Assembly (NCBI RefSeq): GCF_039541115.1
Contig: NZ_BAABFP010000004.1
Coordinates: 236,005-300,004 of the forward strand
DNA length: 64,000 nt
Source: Angustibacter luteus
GTDB taxonomy: Bacteria; Actinomycetota; Actinomycetes; Actinomycetales; Angustibacteraceae
Direction: 5' to 3'
Part shown: positions 25,283 to 34,251 of the stretch, piece by piece
How positions within the stretch are numbered: the first letter of the stretch is position 1
Layout of the letters: every line of letters starts with the position of its first letter
The notes under the pieces: model-generated
The model's input: the letters and a program-made list of their open reading frames with translations, nothing else
The model's database searches: none
What the model was told of the DNA's origin: nothing
Made by a program: the position numbers and the translations under genes

Positions 25283-25962
25283 ACGCGGTGCGGGTCGCCG
25301 TCCGGGGGGTCGGCGAGGTCTTCATCACGGCCGGGATCGTGCTGCTGCTGTTCGTCGTCTGGCAGCTGTGGTGGACCGACGTCACCGCCACCCGCGTGCA
25401 GACCCAGCAGACCCAGGCGCTGCAGCAGCAGTGGGACGACCAGCCCCCGCACCCCAGCGCCTCGGCCGAGCCGAAGACGATCACCAGCGTCCCCTACGGC
25501 AAGGCGTTCGCGCTCATCCACATCCCGCGGTTCGGCAAGGGCTACGCCCGCCCGATCTTGGAGGGCACGTCGCTGGAGGTGCTCGACCGGGGCGTCGGCC
25601 ACTACGTCGGCGCCGCCTTCCCCGGGCAGGTCGGCAACTTCGCGGTCGCCGGGCACCGGGTCACCTACGCCAAGCCGTTCAACCGGGTCGACGAGCTCAA
25701 GGTCGGCGACCCGATCGTCATCGAGACCTCGAACGCCTGGTACGTCTACCGGGTCGTCTCGCACCGGATCGTCACCCCGGACCACACCGAGGTCATCGCG
25801 CCGGTGCCGAACCACCCGGGCCAGCAACCGACGGACGCCATGATGACCATGACGGCCTGCCACCCGAAGTTCTCGGCGCGCCAGCGGTACGTGCTGTTCA
25901 GCAAGCTCGACCAGACGATCGCGAAGGCGCCGGGCGTCGTCCCGGACGTCCTGAGGGGGTAG
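25279..25962 (+). CDS. Class E sortase
   Basis: Sortases are membrane-bound transpeptidases that attach proteins to the cell wall. The 227-residue protein has one N-terminal transmembrane helix (residues 13-30). The catalytic triad appears as histidine in VAGHRVT, cysteine in MTACHPKFS and arginine in SARQRY. The TAC variant and this genomic position mark class E, the housekeeping sortase of many Actinomycetes, which tends to recognise LAxTG. Its substrates are not in this window. The GTG start overlaps the end of the DUF881 gene, and a microprotein follows two bases after the stop. Confidence 0.92.
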   Translation: MNAVRVAVRGVGEVFITAGIVLLLFVVWQLWWTDVTATRVQTQQTQALQQQWDDQPPHPSASAEPKTITSVPYGKAFALIHIPRFGKGYARPILEGTSLEVLDRGVGHYVGAAFPGQVGNFAVAGHRVTYAKPFNRVDELKVGDPIVIETSNAWYVYRVVSHRIVTPDHTEVIAPVPNHPGQQPTDAMMTMTACHPKFSARQRYVLFSKLDQTIAKAPGVVPDVLRG

Positions 25963-25964
25963 CG

Positions 25965-26123
25965 GTGTACGGCTGGATCTGGCGCCACCTGCCCGGGCCG
26001 ACGTGGGCGAGAATCGTGCTGTCCGTCGTCCTCGCGTTGGCCGTGGTGGCGGTGCTGTTCGTGTGGGGCTTCGACCTGCTCGCCCCCTACATGCCCTTCA
26101 ACGACGGGACGGTGAACGAATGA
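25965..26123 (+). CDS. 52-residue membrane microprotein between sortase and pabA
   Basis: The GTG at 25965 follows GAGGGGG by about seven bases, two bases after the sortase stop. The product has a short amphipathic N-terminus (YGWIWRHLPGPTWAR), one transmembrane helix (residues 17-38) and the tail PYMPFNDGTVNE. Small proteins with this WRHLPG, helix and PF-D-V layout occur at the same place in other Actinomycetes, which supports a real gene. The stop overlaps the pabA ATG (ATGA). The function is unknown; a sortase accessory role is speculation from position. Confidence 0.75.
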   Translation: MYGWIWRHLPGPTWARIVLSVVLALAVVAVLFVWGFDLLAPYMPFNDGTVNE

Positions 26124-26752
26124 GCGAAGGCCCCCGCGTGCTCGTCGTGGACAACTACGACAGCTTCGTGTTCACGATCATCGGCTACCTGACCCAGCTC
26201 GGGGCGGTCTGCGACGTCGTCCGCAACGACGCGCTGTCCGTCGAGGACGGCGCCGGTTACGACGGCGTGCTGCTCTCCCCCGGCCCGGGCACCCCCGAGG
26301 ACGCCGGGATCTGCGTCGACATGGTGCGCGCCTGCGCCGACCGGGGCCAGCCCATGCTCGGGGTCTGCCTCGGCCACCAGGCCCTCGGCGTCGCCTTCGG
26401 CGGCGTGGTCGGCCGGGCGCCCGAGCTGTTGCACGGCAAGACGAGCCTCGTCGAGCACGAGGGCGCCGGCGTGCTGGCCGGCCTGCCGACGCCGTTCACC
26501 GCCACCCGCTACCACTCGCTGACCATCGAGCCCGAGACCGTGCCGGACGAGCTCGAGGTCACCGGGAGCACCGCGAGCGGCATCATCATGGCCGTCCGGC
26601 ACCGCGACCTGCCGCTCGAGGGCGTGCAGTTCCACCCCGAGTCGGTGCTCACCGAGGGCGGGCACCTGCTGCTCGCCAACTGGCTGACCACCTGCGGGGA
26701 CGACGGAGCCGTCGCCCGCTCTGCGGGCATGGCGCCGCTGGTGCGCAGCTGA
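26120..26752 (+). CDS. pabA: Anthranilate/aminodeoxychorismate synthase glutaminase subunit
   Basis: This class I glutamine amidotransferase releases ammonia from glutamine for the partner synthase, making 4-amino-4-deoxychorismate (folate) or anthranilate. The 210-residue protein shows VVDNYDSFVF at the start, LLSPGPGTPEDAG, the catalytic cysteine in GVCLGHQALG and the His/Glu pair in VQFHPESVLTEGG. In Actinomycetes the copy beside pknB is normally called pabA or trpG. No partner synthase gene is in the window. It overlaps the microprotein stop and ends ten bases from the convergent pknB. Confidence 0.9.
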   Translation: MSEGPRVLVVDNYDSFVFTIIGYLTQLGAVCDVVRNDALSVEDGAGYDGVLLSPGPGTPEDAGICVDMVRACADRGQPMLGVCLGHQALGVAFGGVVGRAPELLHGKTSLVEHEGAGVLAGLPTPFTATRYHSLTIEPETVPDELEVTGSTASGIIMAVRHRDLPLEGVQFHPESVLTEGGHLLLANWLTTCGDDGAVARSAGMAPLVRS

Positions 26753-26762
26753 TCCCGACGCG

Positions 26763-28547
26763 CTAGGGCGTACTCGTCGGGGTGCCCGTCGGGGTGCCCG
26801 TGGGCGTCTCGGTAGGCGTGGCCGGCGCCTTGGCGATCACCAGCTTGATCGTCGTCCCCTGGTCGACGGTCTTGCCGGCGTTCGTCTGCGAGATGACGGT
26901 GCCCTCGGGCTGGGTGCTCTCCTCGTACTGGGTCGCGTCGACCTTCAGGTTGGCGTTGGTCAGCGTGGTCGTCGCCTCGGACACCGTCTGGCCGCGCACG
27001 TTGGGCACGGTGACCTTGCCGTTGGCGATCTCGACGGCGACCGCAGTGTCCTTGGCCACGGAGTCACCGGCGGACGGGTTGCTCGACACGATGTGCCCCG
27101 CGTCCTGCTCGGTCGACTCGACCTCGGTGACCTCCCCGAGCTTGAGCCCGACCTCCTTCAGCGCACTGGTCGCCTGGCTCTTGGTCAGCCCCTCGAGCTT
27201 CGGCACCTCGACGGCGTCCGGCCCGGACGAGAGCACCACGTTGACCGCCGAGGCCGGTTCGACCTGCGCGTTGGCGCCGGGGTCCTGGCTGATGACCTTG
27301 CCCTCGTCCACCGTGTCGCTGGCTGCGGTCTCGTGGGTGCCGAGCTTCAACCCCTTGGCGGTGAGCGCGCTGACCGCCTGGTCGGCGGTCATCGACGTCA
27401 GGTCGGGCACCGCCACCTTGGTGACCGGTGGCGTCTCGTTGCCGCCGAGCATGCCAGGCAGCACGAGCACGGCCACCGCGATCAGTGCCGCGGCCAGCAG
27501 GCCGAGCAGGATCCACAGCCCGGTGCGGTTGGGCTTCTCCTCCTCGCCGGCGTCCGGCAGCATGTCCGCCTCGGGCACGGCCGGCGGCAGCGCGGTGGTC
27601 GCGGCCGTCGTCGGCACGGTGCCCATCGCCTCGGTCGCCAGCGCCGCACCGGCCAGCGCACCGGCGGCGACGGAGCCGAGCGCGGCGTTGCTGATCCGGC
27701 GGCCGGCCAGCGCGGCCTCGACGTCCTCGCGGAAGTCGTCGGCGGTCTGGTAGCGGCTGCCGCGGTCCTTCTCGAGCGCGTGCAGCACGATCGCGTCCAC
27801 AGCCGGCGGGACGTCGTCCGCGACCGTGCTCGGCGCGATCGCCGCCTCGCTCACGTGCTGGTACGCGACGGCGACCGGGGAGTCCGCGATGAACGGCGGC
27901 CGCAGGGTGAGCAGCTCGAAGAGCAGGCAGCCTGCCGAGTAGAGGTCGCTGCGGGCGTCGACGGTCTCGCCGCGGGCCTGCTCCGGTGAGAGGTACTGGG
28001 CGGTGCCGATCACGGCCTGCGTCTGGGTCATCGTCGCCGAGGAGTCGGCGATGGCCCGGGCGATGCCGAAGTCCATGACCTTGATGTCACCGGACGGCGT
28101 GACCATCACGTTGGCGGGCTTGATGTCGCGGTGCACGATGCCGGCGCGGTGGCTGTAGCCGAGCGCGGCGAGAACCCCGCTGGTCACCCGGAGCGCCTCG
28201 CGCCAGCCCATGGGCTGGCCGGTGCTGACGAGCTCGCGCAGCGTGCGGCCCTCGACGTACTCCATGACGATGTACGGCACCGCGACGCCGCCCTCGACCG
28301 CGGGCTCCTCGCCGCTGTCGTAGACCGCCACCACCGCGGGGTGGTTGAGCGCTGCCGCGGACTGGGCCTCGCGACGGAACCGGGCCTGGAACGACGGGTC
28401 GCGGGCGAGGTCGGAGCGCAGCATCTTGATGGCCACGGCACGACCGAGCCGGGCGTCCCGGCCGAGGTGCACGTCGGCCATGCCGCCGCGTCCCAGCAGG
28501 TCGCCGACCTCGTAGCGTCCGCCGAGCAGGCGGGGTGTCGCGTTCAC
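26763..28547 (-). CDS. pknB: Serine/threonine protein kinase PknB with PASTA domains
   Basis: PknB is the essential kinase that senses cell-wall fragments and phosphorylates division and wall-synthesis proteins. The 594-residue protein has the kinase domain at residues 11-275 (GRGGMADVHLG, AIKML, HRDIKPANVM, DFGIA, GTAQYLSPEQA), a transmembrane helix near 345-365, and three extracellular PASTA repeats (from VAVPDLTSM, VEVPKLEGL and VTVPNVRGQ). It ends in a Thr/Pro tail (PTGTPTGTPTSTP). One fewer PASTA repeat than the mycobacterial protein. GTG 28547 starts 31 bases after the pknA stop, at the end of the operon. Confidence 0.95.
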   Translation of the reverse strand: MNATPRLLGGRYEVGDLLGRGGMADVHLGRDARLGRAVAIKMLRSDLARDPSFQARFRREAQSAAALNHPAVVAVYDSGEEPAVEGGVAVPYIVMEYVEGRTLRELVSTGQPMGWREALRVTSGVLAALGYSHRAGIVHRDIKPANVMVTPSGDIKVMDFGIARAIADSSATMTQTQAVIGTAQYLSPEQARGETVDARSDLYSAGCLLFELLTLRPPFIADSPVAVAYQHVSEAAIAPSTVADDVPPAVDAIVLHALEKDRGSRYQTADDFREDVEAALAGRRISNAALGSVAAGALAGAALATEAMGTVPTTAATTALPPAVPEADMLPDAGEEEKPNRTGLWILLGLLAAALIAVAVLVLPGMLGGNETPPVTKVAVPDLTSMTADQAVSALTAKGLKLGTHETAASDTVDEGKVISQDPGANAQVEPASAVNVVLSSGPDAVEVPKLEGLTKSQATSALKEVGLKLGEVTEVESTEQDAGHIVSSNPSAGDSVAKDTAVAVEIANGKVTVPNVRGQTVSEATTTLTNANLKVDATQYEESTQPEGTVISQTNAGKTVDQGTTIKLVIAKAPATPTETPTGTPTGTPTSTP

Positions 28548-28578
28548 GTCGTGCCCTTCGTGTCGGTGCGGTCGTGGA

Positions 28579-30063
28579 TCATCCTGCCGCCTCGGTGCTG
28601 ATCGGGTCCCCGGGGTCGCCCGTCGCGTCTGCGGTGCCGGCCGCGTCCCCGGTCGGGGAGGTCGCCGGGGTCTCCGGGGTCGTCGTGGTGGTGGTCGTGG
28701 TGGTCGTCGTGCTGGTGGTCGATGTCGTCGGGGTGTTCGTGGGCTCGGACTTTCCCTTCGCCACGTCGAGGGTGACGGTGTCGCCCTCCTGCAGCCCGGA
28801 CGTCGGCGAGAGCGCGACCACGGTGTTCTGCTCCGCGCCGGTGTCCTTCACCGGGTTCTGCGTGACCTCCAGCCCCATCGCCTTGAGCTCGCGCTCGACG
28901 TCCTTCGCCGGACGCCCGACGTAGTCGGCGGGGTCGAGGGTGATCTCGTCCGGGCTCGAGGTGGTCTGCGAGGTCGTCGGGGCGGAGGTCGTCGGGGCGG
29001 ACGTCGTGGCCGTCGTACCGGGGGTGGGGTTGGTGGTGTCATCGCCCAGCTGGTGCACGGCGAGGGCGACCAGCGCGGCGACGAGCAGCACGCCGAGGAC
29101 GGCCAGCAGGACGTTGCGCGTGCGGTGGTCGGCCGGCACCGGGCCGGACGCGGCGGTGACCGTGGTCGGCGGCCCGGTGACCGGCACGGGGGCGACCACC
29201 GCGGGCATGACCTGGGTGCCCGACGGCGCCGTGTCGACGCCCTGCATGGCGCCGCCGAGGGCCTGCCCGAGCTCGGCCGCGCTCTGCGGGCGGTGCGCCG
29301 GGTCCTTCTCCATCGCCCACAGGACGACGGCGGCCACCGACGCCGGGACGTCCGGCGGCAGCGGGTCGGGCGCGTCGTTGACCTGAGCCATCGCGGTGGC
29401 CACGGCGGTGCCGTGGTCGAAGGGACGACGTCCGGCCAGGGTCTCGTACGCCACGACGCCGAGCGCGTACACGTCACTCAGCGGGGTGGCCGGCTGGCCG
29501 ATGGCCTGCTCCGGGGACAGGTACTGCGCCGTGCCCATCACCTCGCCGGTGCGGGTGATCGGCACCTGGTCGCCGGCCCGGGCGATGCCGAAGTCGGTGA
29601 TCTTGAGCGTCTCGTCGTGGGTGATCAGCAGGTTCGCCGGCTTGATGTCGCGGTGCACCACGCCGCCGTCGTGCGCGGCCTGCAACCCGGCCGCCGCCTG
29701 CTGGATCAGCGGCACGGCGGTCGCGGCGGGCAGCGCGCCCTGGCGGGACAGCCACGCGGACAACGGCTCGCCGTCCACCAGCTCCATCACCAGGTAGGCG
29801 GTGCCCAGCGTCTCCCCGTAGTCGTAGACCGAGGCGATGCCGGGGTGGCTCAGGGACGCCGTGTGCCGGGCCTCGGCGCGGAAGCGGGTCAGGAACATCT
29901 CGTCCTGGGCGAACTCGCGGCGCAGCAGCTTGACCGCGACCTCCCGGCCGAGGATCTCGTCCTGCGCGCGCCACACCTCGCCCATGCCGCCGACGGCGAT
30001 CCGGGAGGTCAGCTGGTACCGGTCGGCGACCCGCAGGCCGGGCTCGGGGTGCAGGTCGCTCAT
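28579..30063 (-). CDS. pknA: Serine/threonine protein kinase PknA, PASTA-bearing
   Basis: The 494-residue kinase carries IAVGGMGEVWRAQD, AVKLLRR, HRDIKPANLL, DFGIARAG and GTAQYLSPEQA within residues 14-275, then a transmembrane helix near 340-360. Outside the membrane it has one PASTA-like repeat (DYVGRPAKDVERELKAMGLE), unlike M. tuberculosis PknA, which has none, and an extracellular tail of Thr/Ser/Pro repeats. ATG 30063 overlaps the pbpA stop by four bases. With PknB it phosphorylates cell-shape and division proteins; PstP is the opposing phosphatase. Confidence 0.93.
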   Translation of the reverse strand: MSDLHPEPGLRVADRYQLTSRIAVGGMGEVWRAQDEILGREVAVKLLRREFAQDEMFLTRFRAEARHTASLSHPGIASVYDYGETLGTAYLVMELVDGEPLSAWLSRQGALPAATAVPLIQQAAAGLQAAHDGGVVHRDIKPANLLITHDETLKITDFGIARAGDQVPITRTGEVMGTAQYLSPEQAIGQPATPLSDVYALGVVAYETLAGRRPFDHGTAVATAMAQVNDAPDPLPPDVPASVAAVVLWAMEKDPAHRPQSAAELGQALGGAMQGVDTAPSGTQVMPAVVAPVPVTGPPTTVTAASGPVPADHRTRNVLLAVLGVLLVAALVALAVHQLGDDTTNPTPGTTATTSAPTTSAPTTSQTTSSPDEITLDPADYVGRPAKDVERELKAMGLEVTQNPVKDTGAEQNTVVALSPTSGLQEGDTVTLDVAKGKSEPTNTPTTSTTSTTTTTTTTTTTPETPATSPTGDAAGTADATGDPGDPISTEAAG

Positions 30064-31511
30064 CGCAGCACCGCCTCCATCACGGACTTGGCGATGGGGG
30101 CGGCGATCCGGCCGCCGAACGCCTCGTTGCCGGCCTTGCCGCCGTCCTCGACGACCACGGCCACGGCGACCTTCGGGTCGTCGGCGGGCGCGAAGCAGAT
30201 GAACCACGCGTGCGGCGGCTCGCCCTTGGCGTGCTGGGCCGTGCCGGTCTTGCCGGCGACCTTGATGCCGGGGATCTGCGCGCGGGTGCCGGTGCCGGAC
30301 TCGACGACCTTCTCCATCATCCGGGTCAGCTGGTCCGCGACGCTCGAGTCGACGGCGCGGCTGAGCTCCTGCGGCTTCGCCTGGTCGAGGACGTCGAGGT
30401 CCGGGCCGCGCACGGTCTTGACCGAGTAGGGCGCCATCACGACGCCGTCGTTCGCGACGCCGGCCGCGACCATCGCCATCTGCAGCGGGGTGACCCGGAC
30501 GTCGTACTGGCCGATGGCGGCCTGCGCGGTCTGCGGCTTGTTCATGTCGGCCGGGACGATGCTGGGCGCGACCGGCATGGGGACGCCGATCCGGTCGCCG
30601 AACCCGAACTTCTCGGCCTGCGCCCGGATCGCGTCGTCGCCGAGGGCCAGGCCGAGCGAGGCGAACGCCGTGTTGCACGAGATCTGCAGGGCGCGGGTCA
30701 GGTCGACCTTGTCGTTCGGCCCGCAGCTGCCCGCGAAGTCGTTGCGCAGGTTCGCCGTGGTCTGCGGCAGGTCGAGGACGGCCGGGCCGGGCACCACGGA
30801 GTTCTCGGTGTACCTGCCGCTGGACAGGGCCGCTGCCGCGGTCACCACCTTGAACGTCGACCCCGGCGGGTAGAGCGCCTGGATCGACCGGTTGATCAGC
30901 GGGTCGTCGTCGTCCGCGAGCAGCCGCTTGTAGTTGGCCTGCACCGTGGTGAGGTCGTGGCCGGCCAGCTCGTTCGGGTCGTACGTCGGGTTGCTGGCCA
31001 TCGCCAGGATGGCGCCGGTGCGCGGGTCGAGGGCCACGACGGCGCCGCGCTGCTCGCCCAGGCCGTCCGCCGCCGCCTTCTGCGCCGCCGGGTCGACGGT
31101 CAGCTCGACCGAGGCGCCCTGCTGCTCTCGGCCGGTCAGCACGTCGACGACGCGGCGGTAGAACAGCTGGTCGGCCTGGCCGGAGAGCAGGTCGTTCTCG
31201 GAACGCTCGATGCCGGCGCCCGCGCCGTACACGAACGAGTAGTACCCGGTCAGGTGCGAGTACAGCTCGCCGTTGCTGTACTGCCGCACGTACTTCAGCT
31301 CGTCGTCGGTGGCCACCGACCGGGCGACCGGCTTGCCGGTGATCAGGATCGGGCCACGCTGGCGGGAGTAGTTCTCCAGGAGGGTGCGACGGTTGTTCGG
31401 CTTCTCGCGCAACGACGACGCCTGCACGAACTGGATGTACGTGGACGACAGCAGCAACGAGCCGAAGAGCACGAGCACGAGGACGGAGAGCCGCCGGATG
31501 GGTGCGTTCAT
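30060..31511 (-). CDS. pbpA: Class B penicillin-binding protein PbpA
   Basis: PbpA is a transpeptidase that cross-links peptidoglycan and works with the SEDS polymerase encoded upstream. The 483-residue protein has an N-terminal membrane anchor (residues 8-28), a dimerisation region, and the three penicillin-binding motifs: SxxK in PPGSTFKVV, SxN in ISCNTA and KTG in AGKTGTAQ. Length is typical. ATG 31511 overlaps the rodA stop and its own stop overlaps the pknA start, so translation is coupled along the operon. Confidence 0.95.
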   Translation of the reverse strand: MNAPIRRLSVLVLVLFGSLLLSSTYIQFVQASSLREKPNNRRTLLENYSRQRGPILITGKPVARSVATDDELKYVRQYSNGELYSHLTGYYSFVYGAGAGIERSENDLLSGQADQLFYRRVVDVLTGREQQGASVELTVDPAAQKAAADGLGEQRGAVVALDPRTGAILAMASNPTYDPNELAGHDLTTVQANYKRLLADDDDPLINRSIQALYPPGSTFKVVTAAAALSSGRYTENSVVPGPAVLDLPQTTANLRNDFAGSCGPNDKVDLTRALQISCNTAFASLGLALGDDAIRAQAEKFGFGDRIGVPMPVAPSIVPADMNKPQTAQAAIGQYDVRVTPLQMAMVAAGVANDGVVMAPYSVKTVRGPDLDVLDQAKPQELSRAVDSSVADQLTRMMEKVVESGTGTRAQIPGIKVAGKTGTAQHAKGEPPHAWFICFAPADDPKVAVAVVVEDGGKAGNEAFGGRIAAPIAKSVMEAVLR

Positions 31512-32890
31512 CGCAGCTTCACCACCTCGGTGGGCGCGTCGTCCAGCCCGAGGTTGGTGGGCTCGATCGCCGGGGCCGGACGTCGGGCCTGGTCGCTGAT
31601 CCGCAGCAGCAGCCCGAGGATGGCCCAGTTGGCGACGAGCGAGCTGCCGCCCGCGGACAGGAACGGCATCGTCAGACCGGTCAGCGGGATGACCCGGGTG
31701 ACGCCGCCGACGACCACGAAGCACTGCAGCGCAACGGTGAACGCCAGGCCGCTGGCCAGCAGCTTGCCGTAGCCGTCGCGCACCCCCAGGGCCGTGCGCA
31801 GGCCGCGCTCGACGAAGATCAGGTAGAGCAGCAGCAGGGCGAAGACGCCGACCAGGCCGATCTCCTCGCCGAACGACGGCACGATGAAGTCGCTCTCGGC
31901 GTAGTAGGTCAGGTCGGGGTGACCGCGTCCGAGACCGGTCCCCAGCAATCCGCCGTCCGCCATCCCGAACAGGCCTCGCACGAGCTGGTCGCTGACCTCG
32001 AGAGCCTTCTGCGAGAACGGGTGCAGCCACAGCAGCACGCGGCGCTGCACGTGCCCGAACATCAGGTAGGCGAGGTAGGAGCCGGCGACGAACAGCACGA
32101 AGCCGATGAAGATCCAGCTCTTGCGCTCGGTCGCCACGTACAGCATGGCGACGAAGAGCCCGAAGAAGAGCAGCGACGAGCCGAGGTCGCGCTCGAAGAT
32201 CAGCACGGCAAGGCTGGCGAGCCAGGCCACGATGATCGGGCCGAGGTCGCGGGCCCGCGGGAACGAGATGCCGAGCACCTTGCGACCGACCAGGGCCAGG
32301 GAGTCGCGGGTCTGCACGAGGTAGCCGGCGAAGAAGATCGCCAGCAGGATCTTGGCGAGCTCACCGGGCTGGAACGACAGCGACCCCACGCCGATCCAGA
32401 TCCGCGAGCCGTTGATGTTCTTGCCCAGCCCGGGGACCAGCGGCAGGAGCAGCAGGCCGAGACCGACGAGCATCGCGGTGAACGTGTAGCGCTGCAGCAT
32501 CCGGTGGTCGCGGATGACGTAGAGGATCGCCAGGCAGATCGCGACGCCGATGGTCATCCAGATCAGCTGCCGGGCAGCCATTCCGCCGCCGCTGCGGTCC
32601 TCCGCCAGGTCGAGGCGGTGGATCATCACGAGGCCGAGACCGTTGAGCAGCGTGGCGATCGGCAGCATCACGGGGTCGGCGTACGAGGCCTTCCAGCGCA
32701 GCATCAGGTGCACCGCGCCGACCAGCACGATCAGCCCGACGCCGTACGAGACCATGCTCGGCGGCAGCTCGCCGTCCACCGCCAGGCCGACGTTCGCGTA
32801 CGCCACCAGCACGATGCCCACCGCGAACACGAGCAGCACCAGCTCGACGCCACGGCGGGTGCGCGGGACGACCGTCGTGATCGTGGCCAT
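31508..32890 (-). CDS. rodA: SEDS peptidoglycan polymerase RodA/FtsW
   Basis: RodA polymerises glycan strands from lipid II. The 460-residue protein has about 12 transmembrane helices and the family motifs around NINGSRIWIGVGSLSFQPGE and GMADGGLLGTGLGRG, plus the C-terminal conserved region LTMPFLSAGGSSLVANW. Its place upstream of pbpA makes it the RodA-type partner rather than division FtsW. ATG 32890 shares one base with the pstP stop (TGATG). Confidence 0.94.
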   Translation of the reverse strand: MATITTVVPRTRRGVELVLLVFAVGIVLVAYANVGLAVDGELPPSMVSYGVGLIVLVGAVHLMLRWKASYADPVMLPIATLLNGLGLVMIHRLDLAEDRSGGGMAARQLIWMTIGVAICLAILYVIRDHRMLQRYTFTAMLVGLGLLLLPLVPGLGKNINGSRIWIGVGSLSFQPGELAKILLAIFFAGYLVQTRDSLALVGRKVLGISFPRARDLGPIIVAWLASLAVLIFERDLGSSLLFFGLFVAMLYVATERKSWIFIGFVLFVAGSYLAYLMFGHVQRRVLLWLHPFSQKALEVSDQLVRGLFGMADGGLLGTGLGRGHPDLTYYAESDFIVPSFGEEIGLVGVFALLLLYLIFVERGLRTALGVRDGYGKLLASGLAFTVALQCFVVVGGVTRVIPLTGLTMPFLSAGGSSLVANWAILGLLLRISDQARRPAPAIEPTNLGLDDAPTEVVKLR

Positions 32891-34245
32891 CAGCCCGCGC
32901 TCCCGCAGTCGGTCGTCGTGCCCGTCGTGGGGGTCGGGGTGGGCGTCGGGGTGGGCGTGGCCGTGGGTGAGGCGGTCGGGCTCGCGCTCGCGCTCGGACT
33001 GGGGGTGGTGGTCGGGCTGGGGGTGGCGCTGGGCGTCGGGGTCGCACACACCTGGGTGCGCAGCTCGTCGACCTTGGCGTGCGCGGCGCTCAGGTCGTCC
33101 ACGGTGATCGCGTCACGGACCCGCTCGGCCGTGTACTCCGGCAGGTCACTCAGCGCCAGGTCCTGCGCCTCGTAGACGTGCGAGAGGCTGATCGGGCCGA
33201 GGTCCTGGGGCAGCCCGCGGTAGATGGCGACGTTCTCGCCGTCCGCGCCGACGTAGTACTGCTGCTGGCTCCAGGCGTAGGCCGCGTAGCCGCCGGCCAC
33301 GAGCACGCCGACCACGAGCAACGCCGCGACGGCACGCATCGCCCGGCGCGCACCGGACACCGGTCGCGCGGTGGGCGGCTCGTCGTCCGGCTCGGTCGGG
33401 TCGGGACGGTCGAGCGCGGCGGCCTTGGCGGCGGGCGTGCTGGGCGGGGTGACCGGCGGGACCGTGCCGCGCACCGCGGCCGAGCCGACGACCTGCGGAG
33501 CCGAGCTCGGGGCGGCCGACCCGGGGTCGACCACGTGCGCGACCACGCAGGTGATGTTGTCGGCACCACCGCCACGCAGCGCGAGGTCGACTAGGGCCTG
33601 TGCGCAGGTGCCCGGGTCGTCCTGCTCGCCGAGCACCTCGGCGAGCGTGTCGTCGCGGACGACGCCGGTGAGGCCGTCGGAGCAGACGAGGTACCGGTCG
33701 CCCACCCGGGCCTCGCGCACGGACAGGTCGGGCTCGTCGTCCGGGTCGCCGGTCAGCACCCGGGTGATCACCGACCGCTGCGGGTGCCGCTCCGCCTCGT
33801 CCTCGGTGATCTTGCCCTCGTCGACGAGGCGCTGGACGAACGTGTGGTCGTGCGTGAGGCGGGTGATCTCGCCGTCCCGCAACAGGTAGCAGCGTGAGTC
33901 GCCGATGTGCGCGAGCGCGATCCGCTGCCCGTGCAGGACCAGTGCGGTGGTCGTGGTGCCCATGCCGGCCAGGTCCGGCTCGGCGCGGACCCGCGCCTGC
34001 AGGGCCGCGTTCGCGGCGTGAATCGTCGCGTCGAGCTGCTGCAGCGCGTCGCCGCCGTGGGACTCGCCGTCCAGGGCGACCAGCTCGCCGAGGGCGACCG
34101 AGCTCGCGACGTCCCCCGCGGCGTGCCCACCCATGCCGTCGCAGACCGCGAGCAGGTGCGGCCCGGCGTACCCGGAGTCCTGGTTGTTCTTGTAGCGACC
34201 CAGCCCGATGTCCGAGCGGGCCGCGTAGCGCAGCGCGACAGCCAT
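32890..34245 (-). CDS. pstP: PP2C-type serine/threonine phosphatase PstP
   Basis: PstP removes phosphates placed by PknA and PknB. The 451-residue protein begins with the PP2C catalytic domain (NNQDSGYAG, CDGMGGHAAGDV, IGDSRCYLL, SDGLTGVV and GGADNIT give the metal-binding aspartates). A transmembrane helix follows near residues 310-330, then an extracellular region with a cysteine pair. The last 45 residues are Thr/Pro/Ser/Ala repeats (TPTPTPTPTPTTG). The full catalytic set is present. The start is ATG 34245, six bases after the fhaB stop. Confidence 0.94.
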   Translation of the reverse strand: MAVALRYAARSDIGLGRYKNNQDSGYAGPHLLAVCDGMGGHAAGDVASSVALGELVALDGESHGGDALQQLDATIHAANAALQARVRAEPDLAGMGTTTTALVLHGQRIALAHIGDSRCYLLRDGEITRLTHDHTFVQRLVDEGKITEDEAERHPQRSVITRVLTGDPDDEPDLSVREARVGDRYLVCSDGLTGVVRDDTLAEVLGEQDDPGTCAQALVDLALRGGGADNITCVVAHVVDPGSAAPSSAPQVVGSAAVRGTVPPVTPPSTPAAKAAALDRPDPTEPDDEPPTARPVSGARRAMRAVAALLVVGVLVAGGYAAYAWSQQQYYVGADGENVAIYRGLPQDLGPISLSHVYEAQDLALSDLPEYTAERVRDAITVDDLSAAHAKVDELRTQVCATPTPSATPSPTTTPSPSASASPTASPTATPTPTPTPTPTTGTTTDCGSAG

Positions 34246-34251
34246 CCGGCG

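Noticed and set aside
32890-33060. Simple-sequence GGGGTGGGCGTC-type repeat as a mobile or regulatory element
   Set aside because: It encodes the Thr/Pro tail of PstP and stays in frame.
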